From Onishia taeanensis (lineage in GTDB: Bacteria; Pseudomonadota; Gammaproteobacteria; Pseudomonadales; Halomonadaceae), in contig NZ_JABVXC010000015.1 in NCBI RefSeq assembly GCF_013349955.1, positions 36,536 through 100,535 of the forward strand: a DNA stretch of 64,000 nucleotides, given 5' to 3'. The notes beneath the pieces were generated by a model, which saw only the letters and a program-made list of their open reading frames with translations, did not search any database and was not told where the DNA came from. Each line of letters opens with the position of its first letter. Positions within the stretch are counted from its first letter, which is position 1. Position numbers and translations under genes: made by a program. Shown piece after piece: positions 47,601 to 56,128 of this stretch.

Positions 47601-49520
47601 CAGGCCGACGAGTTCAGCGTGGTCGGCATCGGCGACATGGCCGGCGACGTCTTCGGTAACGGCATGCTGCTGTCCGACAAGATTCGCCTGCTGGGTGCCT
47701 TCAACCACCTGCACATTTTTGTCGATCCGACGCCGGATGTGGCGGCTTCCTTCGCCGAACGCCAGCGTCTCTTCGCTCTTCCGCGCTCCAGCTGGGAAGA
47801 CTATGACGCTTCGTTGATTTCCGAGGGCGGCGGCATCTTCAAGCGCAGCGCCAAATCGATCCCGATTTCGGCGGCGATGAAGAAAGCCTTTGGCATCAGC
47901 GAAGACAAGCTGCCACCCAATGACCTGATCCGCGCCATGCTCAGGTCTCAGGTCGACCTGATCTGGAACGGCGGTATCGGTACCTACGTCAAGGCCGAGA
48001 CCGAGACCGATGCCGATGTGGGCGACAAGGCCAACGATGCGCTGCGCGTAAACGGCAACGAGCTCAACTGCCGCGTGGTCGGCGAGGGCGGCAACCTGGG
48101 CCTGACACAGCGGGGCCGTATGGAAGCCGCGCACAAGGGCGTGCGGGTCAACACCGACTTCATCGACAACGCCGGCGGCGTCAACTGTTCGGACCACGAG
48201 GTCAACATCAAGATCCTGCTCGACGATATCGTCAAGCGTGGTGACATGACCGACAAGCAGCGCAACCAGCTGCTGGCGAGCATGACCGATGAGGTCTCCG
48301 AGCTGGTGATCCGCGACAACTACCGTCAGACCCAGGCGCTGTCGCTGTCCGAGATCCTCTCCCAGGAGGGCCTGGGGCCCTATCGTCGCTTCGTCAACGA
48401 GCTGGCGGCGGCCGGGCAGCTAGACCGCGAACTCGAGTTCCTGCCCAGCGACGAAGAGATGCTGGAGCGTGCCAATGCCAACCAGGGCATGACGCTGCCG
48501 GAACTCTCGGTGCTGATCTCCTATGCCAAGAGCGTGCTCAAGGGGGACCTGATCGCCTCCGACGTACCGGATGACCCTTACATCCAGCAGCACCTGGAGC
48601 GAGTCTTCCCCAGCGTACTGGTGGAGCGCTTCTACGATGAGATGTACGAGCACCGTCTGAAGCGCGAAATCGTCGCCACCCAGATCGCCAACGACCTGGT
48701 CGATCACATGGGTGTGGTCTTCGCGCGCCGCCTGATCGATACCACCGGTGCCAGCCGGGCCGAGATCGCGCGGGCCTATATCGTGGCCCGTGACAGCTTC
48801 AATCTGGATGCTCTCTGGCAGCAGGTCGAGGCGCTGGATAACCAGGTGCCCAGCCAGGTGCAGTACCGCATGATGCTGGACCTGATGCGCCTGATGCGTC
48901 GTGCCACCCGCTGGTTCCTGCGTCAGCGTACCGGCATGACCGCCAAGGACTGCATCGCCCACTTCTCGCCGCGACTGACCCAGCTGCAGGAGAGTATCGG
49001 CAAGCGTCTGCGGGGTGACGAGCGCGAGGCCTGGGCCGCGCGTCGTGACGAGCTGACGGCGGCCGGTGTGCCGGAAAGTCTCGCCAACGTCGTGGCGGCT
49101 ACCGGTAGCCTCTATGCGGGGCTTGGCATCATCGAGGCCGCCAAGCAGACCAACGAAAAGATCCAGCGCGTTGCCGAGGTCTTCTACGAAGTTGGCCATC
49201 GTCTGGAACTGCCGTGGATGACCGAGCAGATCAACGCCCTCGAGGTACGCGACAGCTGGCAGGCACAGGCCCGCGAGACCTTCCGCGATGACCTGGATCG
49301 TCAGCAGCTGGCGCTGACCGTCGGCGTACTGCGCATGGAGAGCGGGCCGCGCGAAGTCGAGCAGCGCGTCGAGCAGTGGTTCGAGAACCACTCGGCCATG
49401 TACCAGCGCTGGTGCAAGCTGTTGGTCGAAGTGCACTCCGGGTCTCAGGGCGGCTTCCCGCTGTTTGCGGTCGCCATCCGTGAGCTGGTGGACCTGGCCG
49501 AAGGCAACGCCGAAGCCTGA
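44679..49520 (+). CDS. gdhB: NAD-specific glutamate dehydrogenase, giant (180 kDa) class
   Basis: Deaminates glutamate to 2-oxoglutarate and ammonium. 1613 residues, the L_180 class known from Pseudomonas and Streptomyces. The N-terminal half (1-700) holds ACT-like regulatory domains; the catalytic part (about 710-1230) contains [37 protein letters not shown] (about 846) and [13 protein letters not shown]; the C-terminal 380 residues are helical. GAGGTG precedes the ATG; an adjacent TTG is too close to it. It feeds amino-acid nitrogen and carbon into the TCA cycle, as do gabT/gabD. Amino-acid effectors are known for the family. Confidence 0.96.
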   Translation: [1613 protein letters not shown]

Positions 49521-49543
49521 CGCCATCCTAAGCGCCACACGCA

Positions 49544-49571
49544 ACGACCCCGCCAATGGCGGGGTCGTTTG
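49544..49571 (+). terminator. gdhB terminator
   Basis: ACGACCCCGCCA/TGGCGGGGTCGT, 12 pairs around an A loop, followed by TTGCGTT. Strong stem with a short T-run. Confidence 0.82.
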
Positions 49572-49573
49572 CG

Positions 49574-49615
49574 TTGTGGGAAACGAATTGTGGGAAACGA
49601 ACAGAGGGAAACGTC
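49574..49615. repeat. 14-bp tandem repeat downstream of gdhB
   Basis: Two perfect copies of TTGTGGGAAACGAA and a third diverged copy (CAGAGGGAAACGTC), directly after the gdhB terminator. Confidence 0.85.
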
Positions 49616-49705
49616 ACGCCGGGTCGCGCTACAGGCGAGAAACCGATTTGCCATGGGCGCGCCCCGCTTTTAGACGGGACGGGCGTCTAGGCGTTGCCTA
49701 GCGGC

Positions 49706-51061
49706 TTATAGCAGAAAGACCGTTGCCAGCCCCAGGAAGGCCATGAAGCCGATCACGTCGGTAACGGTGGTCAACACCACCGAACCCGACAACGCCGGGT
49801 CGATGCCTAGCCGCTTGAGGCCCAGGGGAATGGCGATGCCGGCGATGCCTGCGGCGAGCATGTTAATGACCAGGGCGACGGCGATGATGCCGCCAATGCG
49901 TATATCCTGAAACCACAGGGTGGCGATCACGGCGACCACCAGTGCCCACAGCACGCCGTTGATCAACGAGATGCCGATTTCCTTGCGCATCAGCCAGTTG
50001 CTGTTGGTGCGGCTGATCTGACCCAGCGCCAGGCCGCGAATTGCCAGGGTCAGGGTCTGGCTGCCAGCGATGCCGCCCATGCTGGCGACGATGGGCATCA
50101 GCACTGCCAGAGCGACGATCTGGTCGAGTGCTGCTTCGAAGCGGCCGATCACCCAGGCGGCCAGGAAGGCCGTCATCAGGTTGATGCCGAGCCACACCGC
50201 CCGGCGCTTGGCGCTGGGCACGATGGGGGCAAACAGGTCCTCTTCCTCGTCGAGACCGGCCATGTTCATCAACGCTTGATCCGAGCCCTCGCGGATGACG
50301 TCGACGATGTCCTCGATGACGATGCGCCCCAGCAGCAGGCCGCTCTCGTCGACCACCGGCGCTGACACCAGGTCGTGAGTCTGGAATAGCGTGGCCACGT
50401 CCCATGACTTCATGGTCACCGAGACAGTGTCGATGTCGCTTTCCAGCACATCGGCCACGGCAAGCTCCGATGACTGCGACACCAGCCGAGCCAGGGGCAG
50501 CACGCCCAGGAAGATGCCGTCGCGGTCGACCACCATCAGCGCATCGGTATTGTCGGGGATGGATTGATTCTTCCAGCGCAGGAAACGCTGCACGGTTTCG
50601 AGCGTCACGTCGGCACGCACGCTGACGGTGTCGGTGCGCATCAGACGGCCGGCAGAGTCATCCTCGAAGGCCAGCGCCTCCTTGAGCCGCGTGCGCTGCA
50701 GCTCGTCCATTGAGCGCAGCATATCCTCGGCGACCTGTTGAGGCAGGTCCTCGAAGAGTTCGGCCAGATCGCTGGTGTCCATGTTCAAGGTGGCGGCGAC
50801 GATCTCGTGATCGTCCATGTCCTCGATCAGGGTGCTGCGAACCTCATCATGGACATGCAGCAGAACTTCGCCGTCTACGTCCTGGGGAACCCGCTCCCAG
50901 AGCCGAGTACGCGCTGCCAGAGGCAAGGATTCGAGCAGCAGGGCGATCTCGGCCGGTTCGAGATCATCGAGCACTTCGTCGATGACCGCGAAGTCATCAT
51001 CGACCAGGGCTTCATGAATGCGCGATAGCCGGCCTTCCAGGGTGTCGGTGGTGTCGGTCAT
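49706..51061 (-). CDS. mgtE: Magnesium transporter MgtE
   Basis: A 451-residue Mg2+ channel/transporter. N domain with helical superfamily repeats (about 20-125), two CBS domains (about 130-255; MRTDTVSVRADVTLETVQ and LVSAPVVDESGLLLG), a plug helix, then five membrane segments (285-451) with SMGGIAGSQTLTLAIRGLALG and the last LTTVTDVIGFMAFLGLA. Cytoplasmic domains sense Mg2+ and gate the pore. AGGGAG precedes the ATG at 51061; the frame's upstream 38 codons are not similar to the family. Divergent from the ferritin gene across 112 bp. Confidence 0.95.
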   Translation of the reverse strand: MTDTTDTLEGRLSRIHEALVDDDFAVIDEVLDDLEPAEIALLLESLPLAARTRLWERVPQDVDGEVLLHVHDEVRSTLIEDMDDHEIVAATLNMDTSDLAELFEDLPQQVAEDMLRSMDELQRTRLKEALAFEDDSAGRLMRTDTVSVRADVTLETVQRFLRWKNQSIPDNTDALMVVDRDGIFLGVLPLARLVSQSSELAVADVLESDIDTVSVTMKSWDVATLFQTHDLVSAPVVDESGLLLGRIVIEDIVDVIREGSDQALMNMAGLDEEEDLFAPIVPSAKRRAVWLGINLMTAFLAAWVIGRFEAALDQIVALAVLMPIVASMGGIAGSQTLTLAIRGLALGQISRTNSNWLMRKEIGISLINGVLWALVVAVIATLWFQDIRIGGIIAVALVINMLAAGIAGIAIPLGLKRLGIDPALSGSVVLTTVTDVIGFMAFLGLATVFLL

Positions 51062-51173
51062 AGTATCTCCCTGAGATGAAGCGGGACTTGGCCGCGTTGA
51101 CGGTGAAAGCTGACAGCGGCTCCGCTTTGGCCTAACGTTGGATACGCACAGTAGACCACAAAAGGAGAGGCCC

Positions 51174-51464
51174 ATGGCAGGCAGCAGTGACAGCTATCAC
51201 GAGCCGGTGGAAGAACTTAGCGCCGCTACCCGCGATTATCACCGAGCCATCGTTTCGCTGATGGAGGAACTGGAGGCCGTCGACTGGTACAACCAGCGCG
51301 TCGATGCCTGTCAGGATCCAGAGTTACGTAAGATACTGATTCATAATAGGGATGAGGAAAAAGAGCATGCGGCCATGACCCTGGAATGGCTGCGCCGCCA
51401 GGATAAGACGCTGGATGGGCACCTGCGGGAATTCCTGTTTACCGACGGTGAAATCGATCACTGA
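51174..51464 (+). CDS. Encapsulated-ferritin-type (EncFtn) protein lacking a targeting tail
   Basis: A 96-residue, two-helix ferritin-like protein. It aligns without gaps, from memory, to Rhodospirillum rubrum EncFtn: SLMEELEAVDWYNQRVDA and NRDEEKEHAAMTLEWLRR. The ferroxidase ligands E32, E62 and H65 and the entry-site E31, E34, W38 and Y39 are all present at the same numbers, so iron oxidation is likely. It ends at FTDGEIDH, without the C-terminal extension that targets EncFtn into an encapsulin, and no encapsulin gene is in the window. AAAGGAGA precedes the ATG. Monocistronic between mgtE and pyrD. Confidence 0.88.
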   Translation: MAGSSDSYHEPVEELSAATRDYHRAIVSLMEELEAVDWYNQRVDACQDPELRKILIHNRDEEKEHAAMTLEWLRRQDKTLDGHLREFLFTDGEIDH

Positions 51465-51497
51465 GCCACACAGGCTGCGCGCTTTTCCCTGATTTTT

Positions 51498-51543
51498 CCC
51501 ATCAACGTCGGCCCCGCCTCGCGCGGGGTTCGTCGTTGATGGG
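51498..51543. other. Nested perfect inverted repeat after the ferritin gene
   Basis: Outer ten-base arms CCCATCAACG/CGTTGATGGG and inner six-base arms CCCCGC/GCGGGG, separated only by unpaired TCGG-type turns. It lies 33 bp after the ferritin stop. No T-run follows in either direction. A TATAAT at 51554-51559 is the likely pyrD -10. Confidence 0.55.
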
Positions 51544-51695
51544 GCCGATGCGCTATAATCTCTGCCGCTTTTTCCTCCGCACGCGATATTGCTATCTAGA
51601 ATGCTGCTATCTGCCATGTCGCTATCGGCGATGTTGCCCGAGGTTGTTCGCTCTTTTGTGTTGCTTCGCCCGTGTCTACCAGTTTAGGGAGTGCC

Positions 51696-52718
51696 ATGTA
51701 CGCCGCCGCCCGCTCGATCCTCTTCCGTCTTGATCCTGAGACTGCCCACGGCGTGACGCTGATAGCGCTTGACATGGCGCATCGCCTGGGTCTTTCCGGC
51801 CAGTTGGGCGGCGGCGCGCGGGTCGACGATCCCATCGAGCTAATGGGACTGCGCTTCCCCAATCGCGTCGGGCTTGCCGCGGGGCTCGACAAGAATGCCG
51901 ATCACCTGGATGCCCTTGGCACCCTAGGCTTCGGCTTCGTCGAGGTCGGCACCGTCACTCCCAAGCCGCAGCCGGGCAACCCCAAGCCACGTCTGTTCCG
52001 CCTGCCCGAGAGCGGGGCGATCATCAACCGCATGGGCTTCAACAATTCAGGCGTCGACCACCTGATTGCACGGGTCAAGAAGAGCCGCTATGACGGTGTG
52101 ATCGGTATCAACATCGGCAAGAATCTGACCACCCCGGTGGAGCAGGCCGTCGACGACTATCTGTTCTGCCTCGAGCGGGTGCATGCCCATGCCGACTACA
52201 TCACGGTCAATATTTCCTCGCCCAACACGCCAGGGCTTCGCAATCTTCAGTTCGGCGAACACCTGGATGGGCTGCTCGGCGCGCTGCGCGAGAAAAGCCT
52301 GCGACTCGATCATGACAGCGGTCGGCGCGTGCCTCTGGCGGTAAAGATCGCGCCGGACATGAACGACGAGGAGGTCGGCCTGGTGGCCGAAGCGCTGGTT
52401 GCCAACGGCATCGATGGGGTCATCGCCACCAACACCACGGTGGCGCGCGATGCCGTGACCGGCCAGGCTCACGCCGATGAGGCGGGGGGGCTTTCCGGTC
52501 GTCCGGTCTTCGAATCGTCGAATCGGGTGATTCGTGAACTGCGGCGCCGGCTGCCGGACATGCCGATTATCGGCGTTGGCGGTATCGACAGCGGCGAGGC
52601 GGCAGTGGCCAAGCGTCGGGCCGGTGCAGATCTGGTGCAGCTCTATTCAGGCTTCATCTACCGTGGCCCGCCCCTGGTGGGCGAATGCGCCCGGGCATTG
52701 AAGCTTGCCGCCGACTGA
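51696..52718 (+). CDS. pyrD: Dihydroorotate dehydrogenase (quinone), class 2
   Basis: Membrane-associated FMN enzyme of pyrimidine synthesis, passing electrons to quinone. 340 residues; N-terminal amphipathic helix ([19 protein letters not shown]) for membrane contact, [23 protein letters not shown] and the catalytic serine S175 in [11 protein letters not shown], the class 2 marker. ATG at 51696 with AGGGAG. Together with the convergent rmf and rlmKL it forms the order also seen in Pseudomonas. Confidence 0.96.
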   Translation: MYAAARSILFRLDPETAHGVTLIALDMAHRLGLSGQLGGGARVDDPIELMGLRFPNRVGLAAGLDKNADHLDALGTLGFGFVEVGTVTPKPQPGNPKPRLFRLPESGAIINRMGFNNSGVDHLIARVKKSRYDGVIGINIGKNLTTPVEQAVDDYLFCLERVHAHADYITVNISSPNTPGLRNLQFGEHLDGLLGALREKSLRLDHDSGRRVPLAVKIAPDMNDEEVGLVAEALVANGIDGVIATNTTVARDAVTGQAHADEAGGLSGRPVFESSNRVIRELRRRLPDMPIIGVGGIDSGEAAVAKRRAGADLVQLYSGFIYRGPPLVGECARALKLAAD

Positions 52719-52846
52719 CGGGTAATGCCAGACCCGATGACGATATGGTGGGAGGCGGCAATAAGTCGCGGGATCCCGCTAGGGCTGAAAATAGGAGAGC
52801 GCTGAATACAAGGCAGGGCTAACGATCAGGTAGGGCTCAATATAAA

Positions 52847-52870
52847 AAGGCCCGTGTGTTCACGGGCCTT
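52847..52870 (-). terminator. rmf terminator (shared with pyrD)
   Basis: AAGGCCCGTG/CACGGGCCTT with a four-base loop; on the minus strand it is followed by a run of five T, so it chiefly ends rmf. Confidence 0.85.
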
Positions 52871-52890
52871 AGGGCGTTGAAAATGGGGAA

Positions 52891-53097
52891 TTACATGACC
52901 ATGGGATTTTTGTGAATGCCGGACACGCCTGTCATGCCCGACCATTGATCCCCTCGACCTTCACGCCAACCGCTCATCCAGTATTCGCGAAGATTGACCT
53001 CCTGACTGGGACATTCATCACGGGAACGGCCACTGACCCCTGCCTTGTAACCGTGAACATAAGCGCGCTGGAAGCGATCACGTTTCTGTCGTTTCAT
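52891..53097 (-). CDS. rmf: Ribosome modulation factor
   Basis: Small basic protein that pairs 70S ribosomes into 100S dimers during stationary phase. 68 residues with the typical MKRQKRDRFQRAYVHGYKAGVSGRSRD and REYWMSGWREGRGDQW segments. AAGAGG lies ahead of the ATG. Upstream is an unusual near-duplication (53112-53141) of a CTGGTTT-containing segment. Divergent from rlmKL across 275 bp. Confidence 0.95.
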   Translation of the reverse strand: MKRQKRDRFQRAYVHGYKAGVSGRSRDECPSQEVNLREYWMSGWREGRGDQWSGMTGVSGIHKNPMVM

Positions 53098-53111
53098 CGG
53101 ATGGCCTCTTG

Positions 53112-53141
53112 ATGAACCAGTTTTTATGCAAACCAGTGTTT
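53112..53141. repeat. Near-tandem duplication in the rmf leader
   Basis: ATGAACCAGTTTTT followed directly by ATGCAAACCAGTGTTT. It lies 15-44 bp upstream of the rmf start, where the promoter or transcript start would be. Confidence 0.55.
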
Positions 53142-53372
53142 ATGGGGCATAGGCTGGGACGAGCACAGATTGCACAAGGCTAACCGCAATCCCGAGGCTC
53201 AGCGCCTGATGCCGATAGCGTCCTTAGACCAAATAACACATGTGTACCGCGTAGCTACCCCTCTACAACTAGCGCACCCGCCTAGTCGATGTCGACAGGC
53301 GATTTGGAATAAGCGCAGTACCAAAATAGCATTTCAGTAATATGACGGCGCGTCGCGCCAGGTGGCTCTTTC

Positions 53373-55697
53373 ATGAATGATCAGCAAGCTATTGAAACTT
53401 TGACCTTATTCGCCACCTGCCCCAAAGGCATGGAGCTTTTGCTGGCCGACGAGCTTGGCAGTCTGGGGATGACGGTCACGAAGACGACGGTGGCCGGAGT
53501 GCATCTTTCGGGGTCTCTCGAGGCTGCCTATCGCGCTTGTTTGTGGTCGCGCCTAGCCAATCGCATCGTACTCTGCCTGTCGAGGGAAGAGGGTATCGAG
53601 ACGCCGGACCAGCTCAAAGCCTGTGCCGAAACCATCGATTGGCGCGGCCACCTGGCGCCGGGCAAGACGCTGGCGGTGGACTTTCACGGTCAGTCCGAGG
53701 CCATCCGCCATACCCGTTTCGGTGCCCAGACGGTCAAGGATGGGGTCGTCGATGCGCTGAGAAGTGCCGGTCGCGAACGGCCAAGCGTGGACCCACGGGA
53801 ACCGGACCTGCGTATTTATGCCCACCTGCATCGGGGGCGCCTGACTCTGGGCATCGACCTGTCCGGTGATAGCCTGCACCGTCGCGGCTACCGGCGTGAG
53901 CTCGGTCATGCGCCGCTCAAGGAAAATCTCGCCGCGGCGCTGCTGGTACGCGCCGACTGGCCGGCCCGCGCCAAGGCCGGCGAAGCGTTGATCGATCCGC
54001 TGTGTGGCTCGGGCACACTGGTCATCGAAGGAGCCCTGATGGCCGCCGACGTGGCGCCTAACTTACTGCGCGAGCGCTTCGGCTTTCACGGCTGGGCGGG
54101 GCATGACGCCGCCCTGTGGCAGGAACTCAAGCGCGAGGCCGAGGCCCGGGCGAGCCTTGGCCGCAAGCGCTGCAAGGCCAAGCTCTATGGTCGCGACCAG
54201 AGCCCTCAGGCGATCTCGGCGGCCCGCGCCAACGCCATGCGGGCCGGCATTCCGGTGCTGATCGATTTCCAGGGCGCATCGGTCAAGCAGTTGGTGCGCC
54301 CCGCGGACCTGCCGGCCGAGGCGCTGGGCCTGCTGATCACCAACCCGCCTTATGGCGAGCGAATCGGTGAGCTGCCGGAACTGGTGCCGCTCTATGCCGC
54401 GCTCGGTGCCCGCGCCCAGGCGCATTTCCCCGGCTGGCGTCTGGCGATGCTGACCGGCAACCCGGAGCTTGGTCACCGCACCGGGCTCAGGGCCGGCAAG
54501 CAATATGCTTTCAAGAACGGTCCGCTGGACTGCAAGCTGCTGCTGATCGAACTGGACCAGGGCCAGGCGTCGGCGCCGCCCTCTGATCAGCCGGCGCCTG
54601 CCAAACGCCGTGCCGTCGGTGGTCAGTCAGCCGGTGATGAACATGCCGACGATGCGTCCGGCAAGCCAGCCACGAAGCCAGCCGCTAAGTCGTCCAAGCA
54701 GGCGGACACTCATTCGGACGAGCGCCCGGCGCGCTCGGAAGGGGCGCAGATGTTCGCCAACCGCTTGCTGAAGAATCGCAAGCGCCTCAAATCCTGGCTC
54801 AAGCGCAGCGGTGAGTCCTGCTATCGGCTGTATGACGCCGACATGCCCGAGTATGCGCTGGCGATCGATGTCTACGGCGATCGGGTGCATGTGCAGGAGT
54901 ACGCGCCGCCCAAGTCGGTGAATGCCAACCAGGCGCAGCGTCGGCTGCTCGACGCCCTGGGCGTGATCCCCGAGGTGCTCGAGGTCTCGCCGGAGCACGT
55001 CTACATCAAGCAGCGGGAACGCCAGTCCGGAAAGGCGCAGTATCAGAAACACGCCGCCAGCGGCGAACGCTTTCAGGTCCGCGAGGGCCGCGCCCAGCTG
55101 TGGGTGAATCTGCGCGACTATCTGGACACTGGGCTCTTCCTCGACCACCGGCCGGTGCGCCGTATGCTGGCCGAGATGGCGCCGGGTAAGCGCTTCCTCA
55201 ACCTGTTCTGCTATACCGCCACGGCGACCGTGCAGGCTGCACTGGGTACCCAGGCCGAGGGCGGTGCCAGCGACAGCGTCAGCGTCGATCTCTCGAATAC
55301 CTATCTCGAGTGGGCCCGGGAAAACTTTGCCCTCAACCGGCTGGATCCCAGCCGCCATCGGGTAGTGCGCGACGACTGTCTGCGCTGGCTCGAGACCGCC
55401 GGCAGCGAGTTCGACCTGATCTTTCTCGATCCGCCGACCTTCTCGAACTCGAAGAAGATGGAGGCGACCCTCGATATCCAGCGCGATCAAGGCCGGCTCG
55501 TCGAGCTGGCCATGGCGCGACTGGCGCCTGGCGGCATCCTGGTGTTCTCCAACAACCAGCGCCGTTTCGTGCTCGAGGCGTCTTTGGCCGAGCGCTTCGC
55601 GGTGGAAGACATCTCGGCGAAGACCTTCGATCCGGATTTCAATCGTCGCCCGGACCTTCACCACTGCTTCCTGATTCGTCACCGGGACGCGGGATGA
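53373..55697 (+). CDS. rlmKL: Bifunctional 23S rRNA m2G2445 / m7G2069 methyltransferase
   Basis: A fusion of two methyltransferases, 774 residues. THUMP domain about 45-155; RlmL domain with SAM site DPLCGSGTLVIEGAL and NPPYGER near 328; RlmK domain (from about 470) with FLNLFCYTATATVQA and DPPTFSNSKKM. Between them lies a 55-residue low-complexity linker rich in Pro, Ala, Lys and Asp (about 392-450), which makes it 72 residues longer than the E. coli protein. ATG start at 53373. Overlaps the next gene by four bases. Confidence 0.95.
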   Translation: MNDQQAIETLTLFATCPKGMELLLADELGSLGMTVTKTTVAGVHLSGSLEAAYRACLWSRLANRIVLCLSREEGIETPDQLKACAETIDWRGHLAPGKTLAVDFHGQSEAIRHTRFGAQTVKDGVVDALRSAGRERPSVDPREPDLRIYAHLHRGRLTLGIDLSGDSLHRRGYRRELGHAPLKENLAAALLVRADWPARAKAGEALIDPLCGSGTLVIEGALMAADVAPNLLRERFGFHGWAGHDAALWQELKREAEARASLGRKRCKAKLYGRDQSPQAISAARANAMRAGIPVLIDFQGASVKQLVRPADLPAEALGLLITNPPYGERIGELPELVPLYAALGARAQAHFPGWRLAMLTGNPELGHRTGLRAGKQYAFKNGPLDCKLLLIELDQGQASAPPSDQPAPAKRRAVGGQSAGDEHADDASGKPATKPAAKSSKQADTHSDERPARSEGAQMFANRLLKNRKRLKSWLKRSGESCYRLYDADMPEYALAIDVYGDRVHVQEYAPPKSVNANQAQRRLLDALGVIPEVLEVSPEHVYIKQRERQSGKAQYQKHAASGERFQVREGRAQLWVNLRDYLDTGLFLDHRPVRRMLAEMAPGKRFLNLFCYTATATVQAALGTQAEGGASDSVSVDLSNTYLEWARENFALNRLDPSRHRVVRDDCLRWLETAGSEFDLIFLDPPTFSNSKKMEATLDIQRDQGRLVELAMARLAPGGILVFSNNQRRFVLEASLAERFAVEDISAKTFDPDFNRRPDLHHCFLIRHRDAG

Positions 55698-56062
55698 AAG
55701 ACGCCGCGGCGCTGACGCTCTATACCACCCTGGGGTGCCACCTCTGCGAAGAGCTGGAGGCTTGGCTGGTATGGTTGGGGCCGCAGGCGCCAGCGCTGCA
55801 CCGTGTCGAGATCGCCGATGACGCGGCACTGCTCGCGCGCTACGGCGAGCGGATTCCGGTGCTAGAGGATGCGGCGGGGAGCGAGCTTGAGCGGGGCTTC
55901 GAGCCCGCGCGGCTCGCCACCTGGCTAGAGGCGCGGGGATGGCTCGATCGCGCGGCTTGGCAGAAGGCGCAGAAGATCATGCCCCCTGCTAATCCTGAAT
56001 CGGTCAGGGCGGTGATGCATAACGGCCGGCGCTATCTTTCCGGCTCGTGGGGTGAGGAGTAG
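55694..56062 (+). CDS. Glutaredoxin-like DUF836 protein
   Basis: A 122-residue thioredoxin-fold protein with the redox motif C-x-x-C (GCHLCEE, cysteines at about 15 and 18) and VEIADDAALLARYGERIPVL typical of DUF836 glutaredoxin-like proteins. An extra C-terminal part (about 85-122) is not part of that domain. The ATG overlaps the rlmKL stop (ATGA), so it is translationally coupled. Role unknown; redox activity is an inference from the motif. Confidence 0.82.
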   Translation: MKDAAALTLYTTLGCHLCEELEAWLVWLGPQAPALHRVEIADDAALLARYGERIPVLEDAAGSELERGFEPARLATWLEARGWLDRAAWQKAQKIMPPANPESVRAVMHNGRRYLSGSWGEE

Positions 56063-56095
56063 CGCCTAACGGCGTTTCACCTACTGAAGTGTGGC

Positions 56096-56128
56096 GTCTA
56101 GAGGGGGGCTAGAGGGTGCCTAGAGGGC
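56096..56128. repeat. 11-bp tandem repeat over a stop codon
   Basis: Three copies of an 11-bp unit of form GNCTAGAGGGN. On the minus strand the CTA of the third copy is the TAG stop of the WGR gene at 56120; each unit carries the same CTA. Confidence 0.8.

Noticed and set aside
46857..48197. 446-codon open frame on the minus strand inside gdhB
   Set aside because: Antisense frame of a GC-rich gene; its protein is Val/Gly/His-rich with no recognisable domain and no ribosome binding site.
51174..51464. Rubrerythrin or bacterioferritin
   Set aside because: Too short and with the two-helix EncFtn pattern; no heme-binding Met or rubredoxin centre.
54627..55829. 400-codon open frame on the minus strand inside rlmKL
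   Set aside because: Opposite-strand shadow; Arg/His-rich and without a start site.
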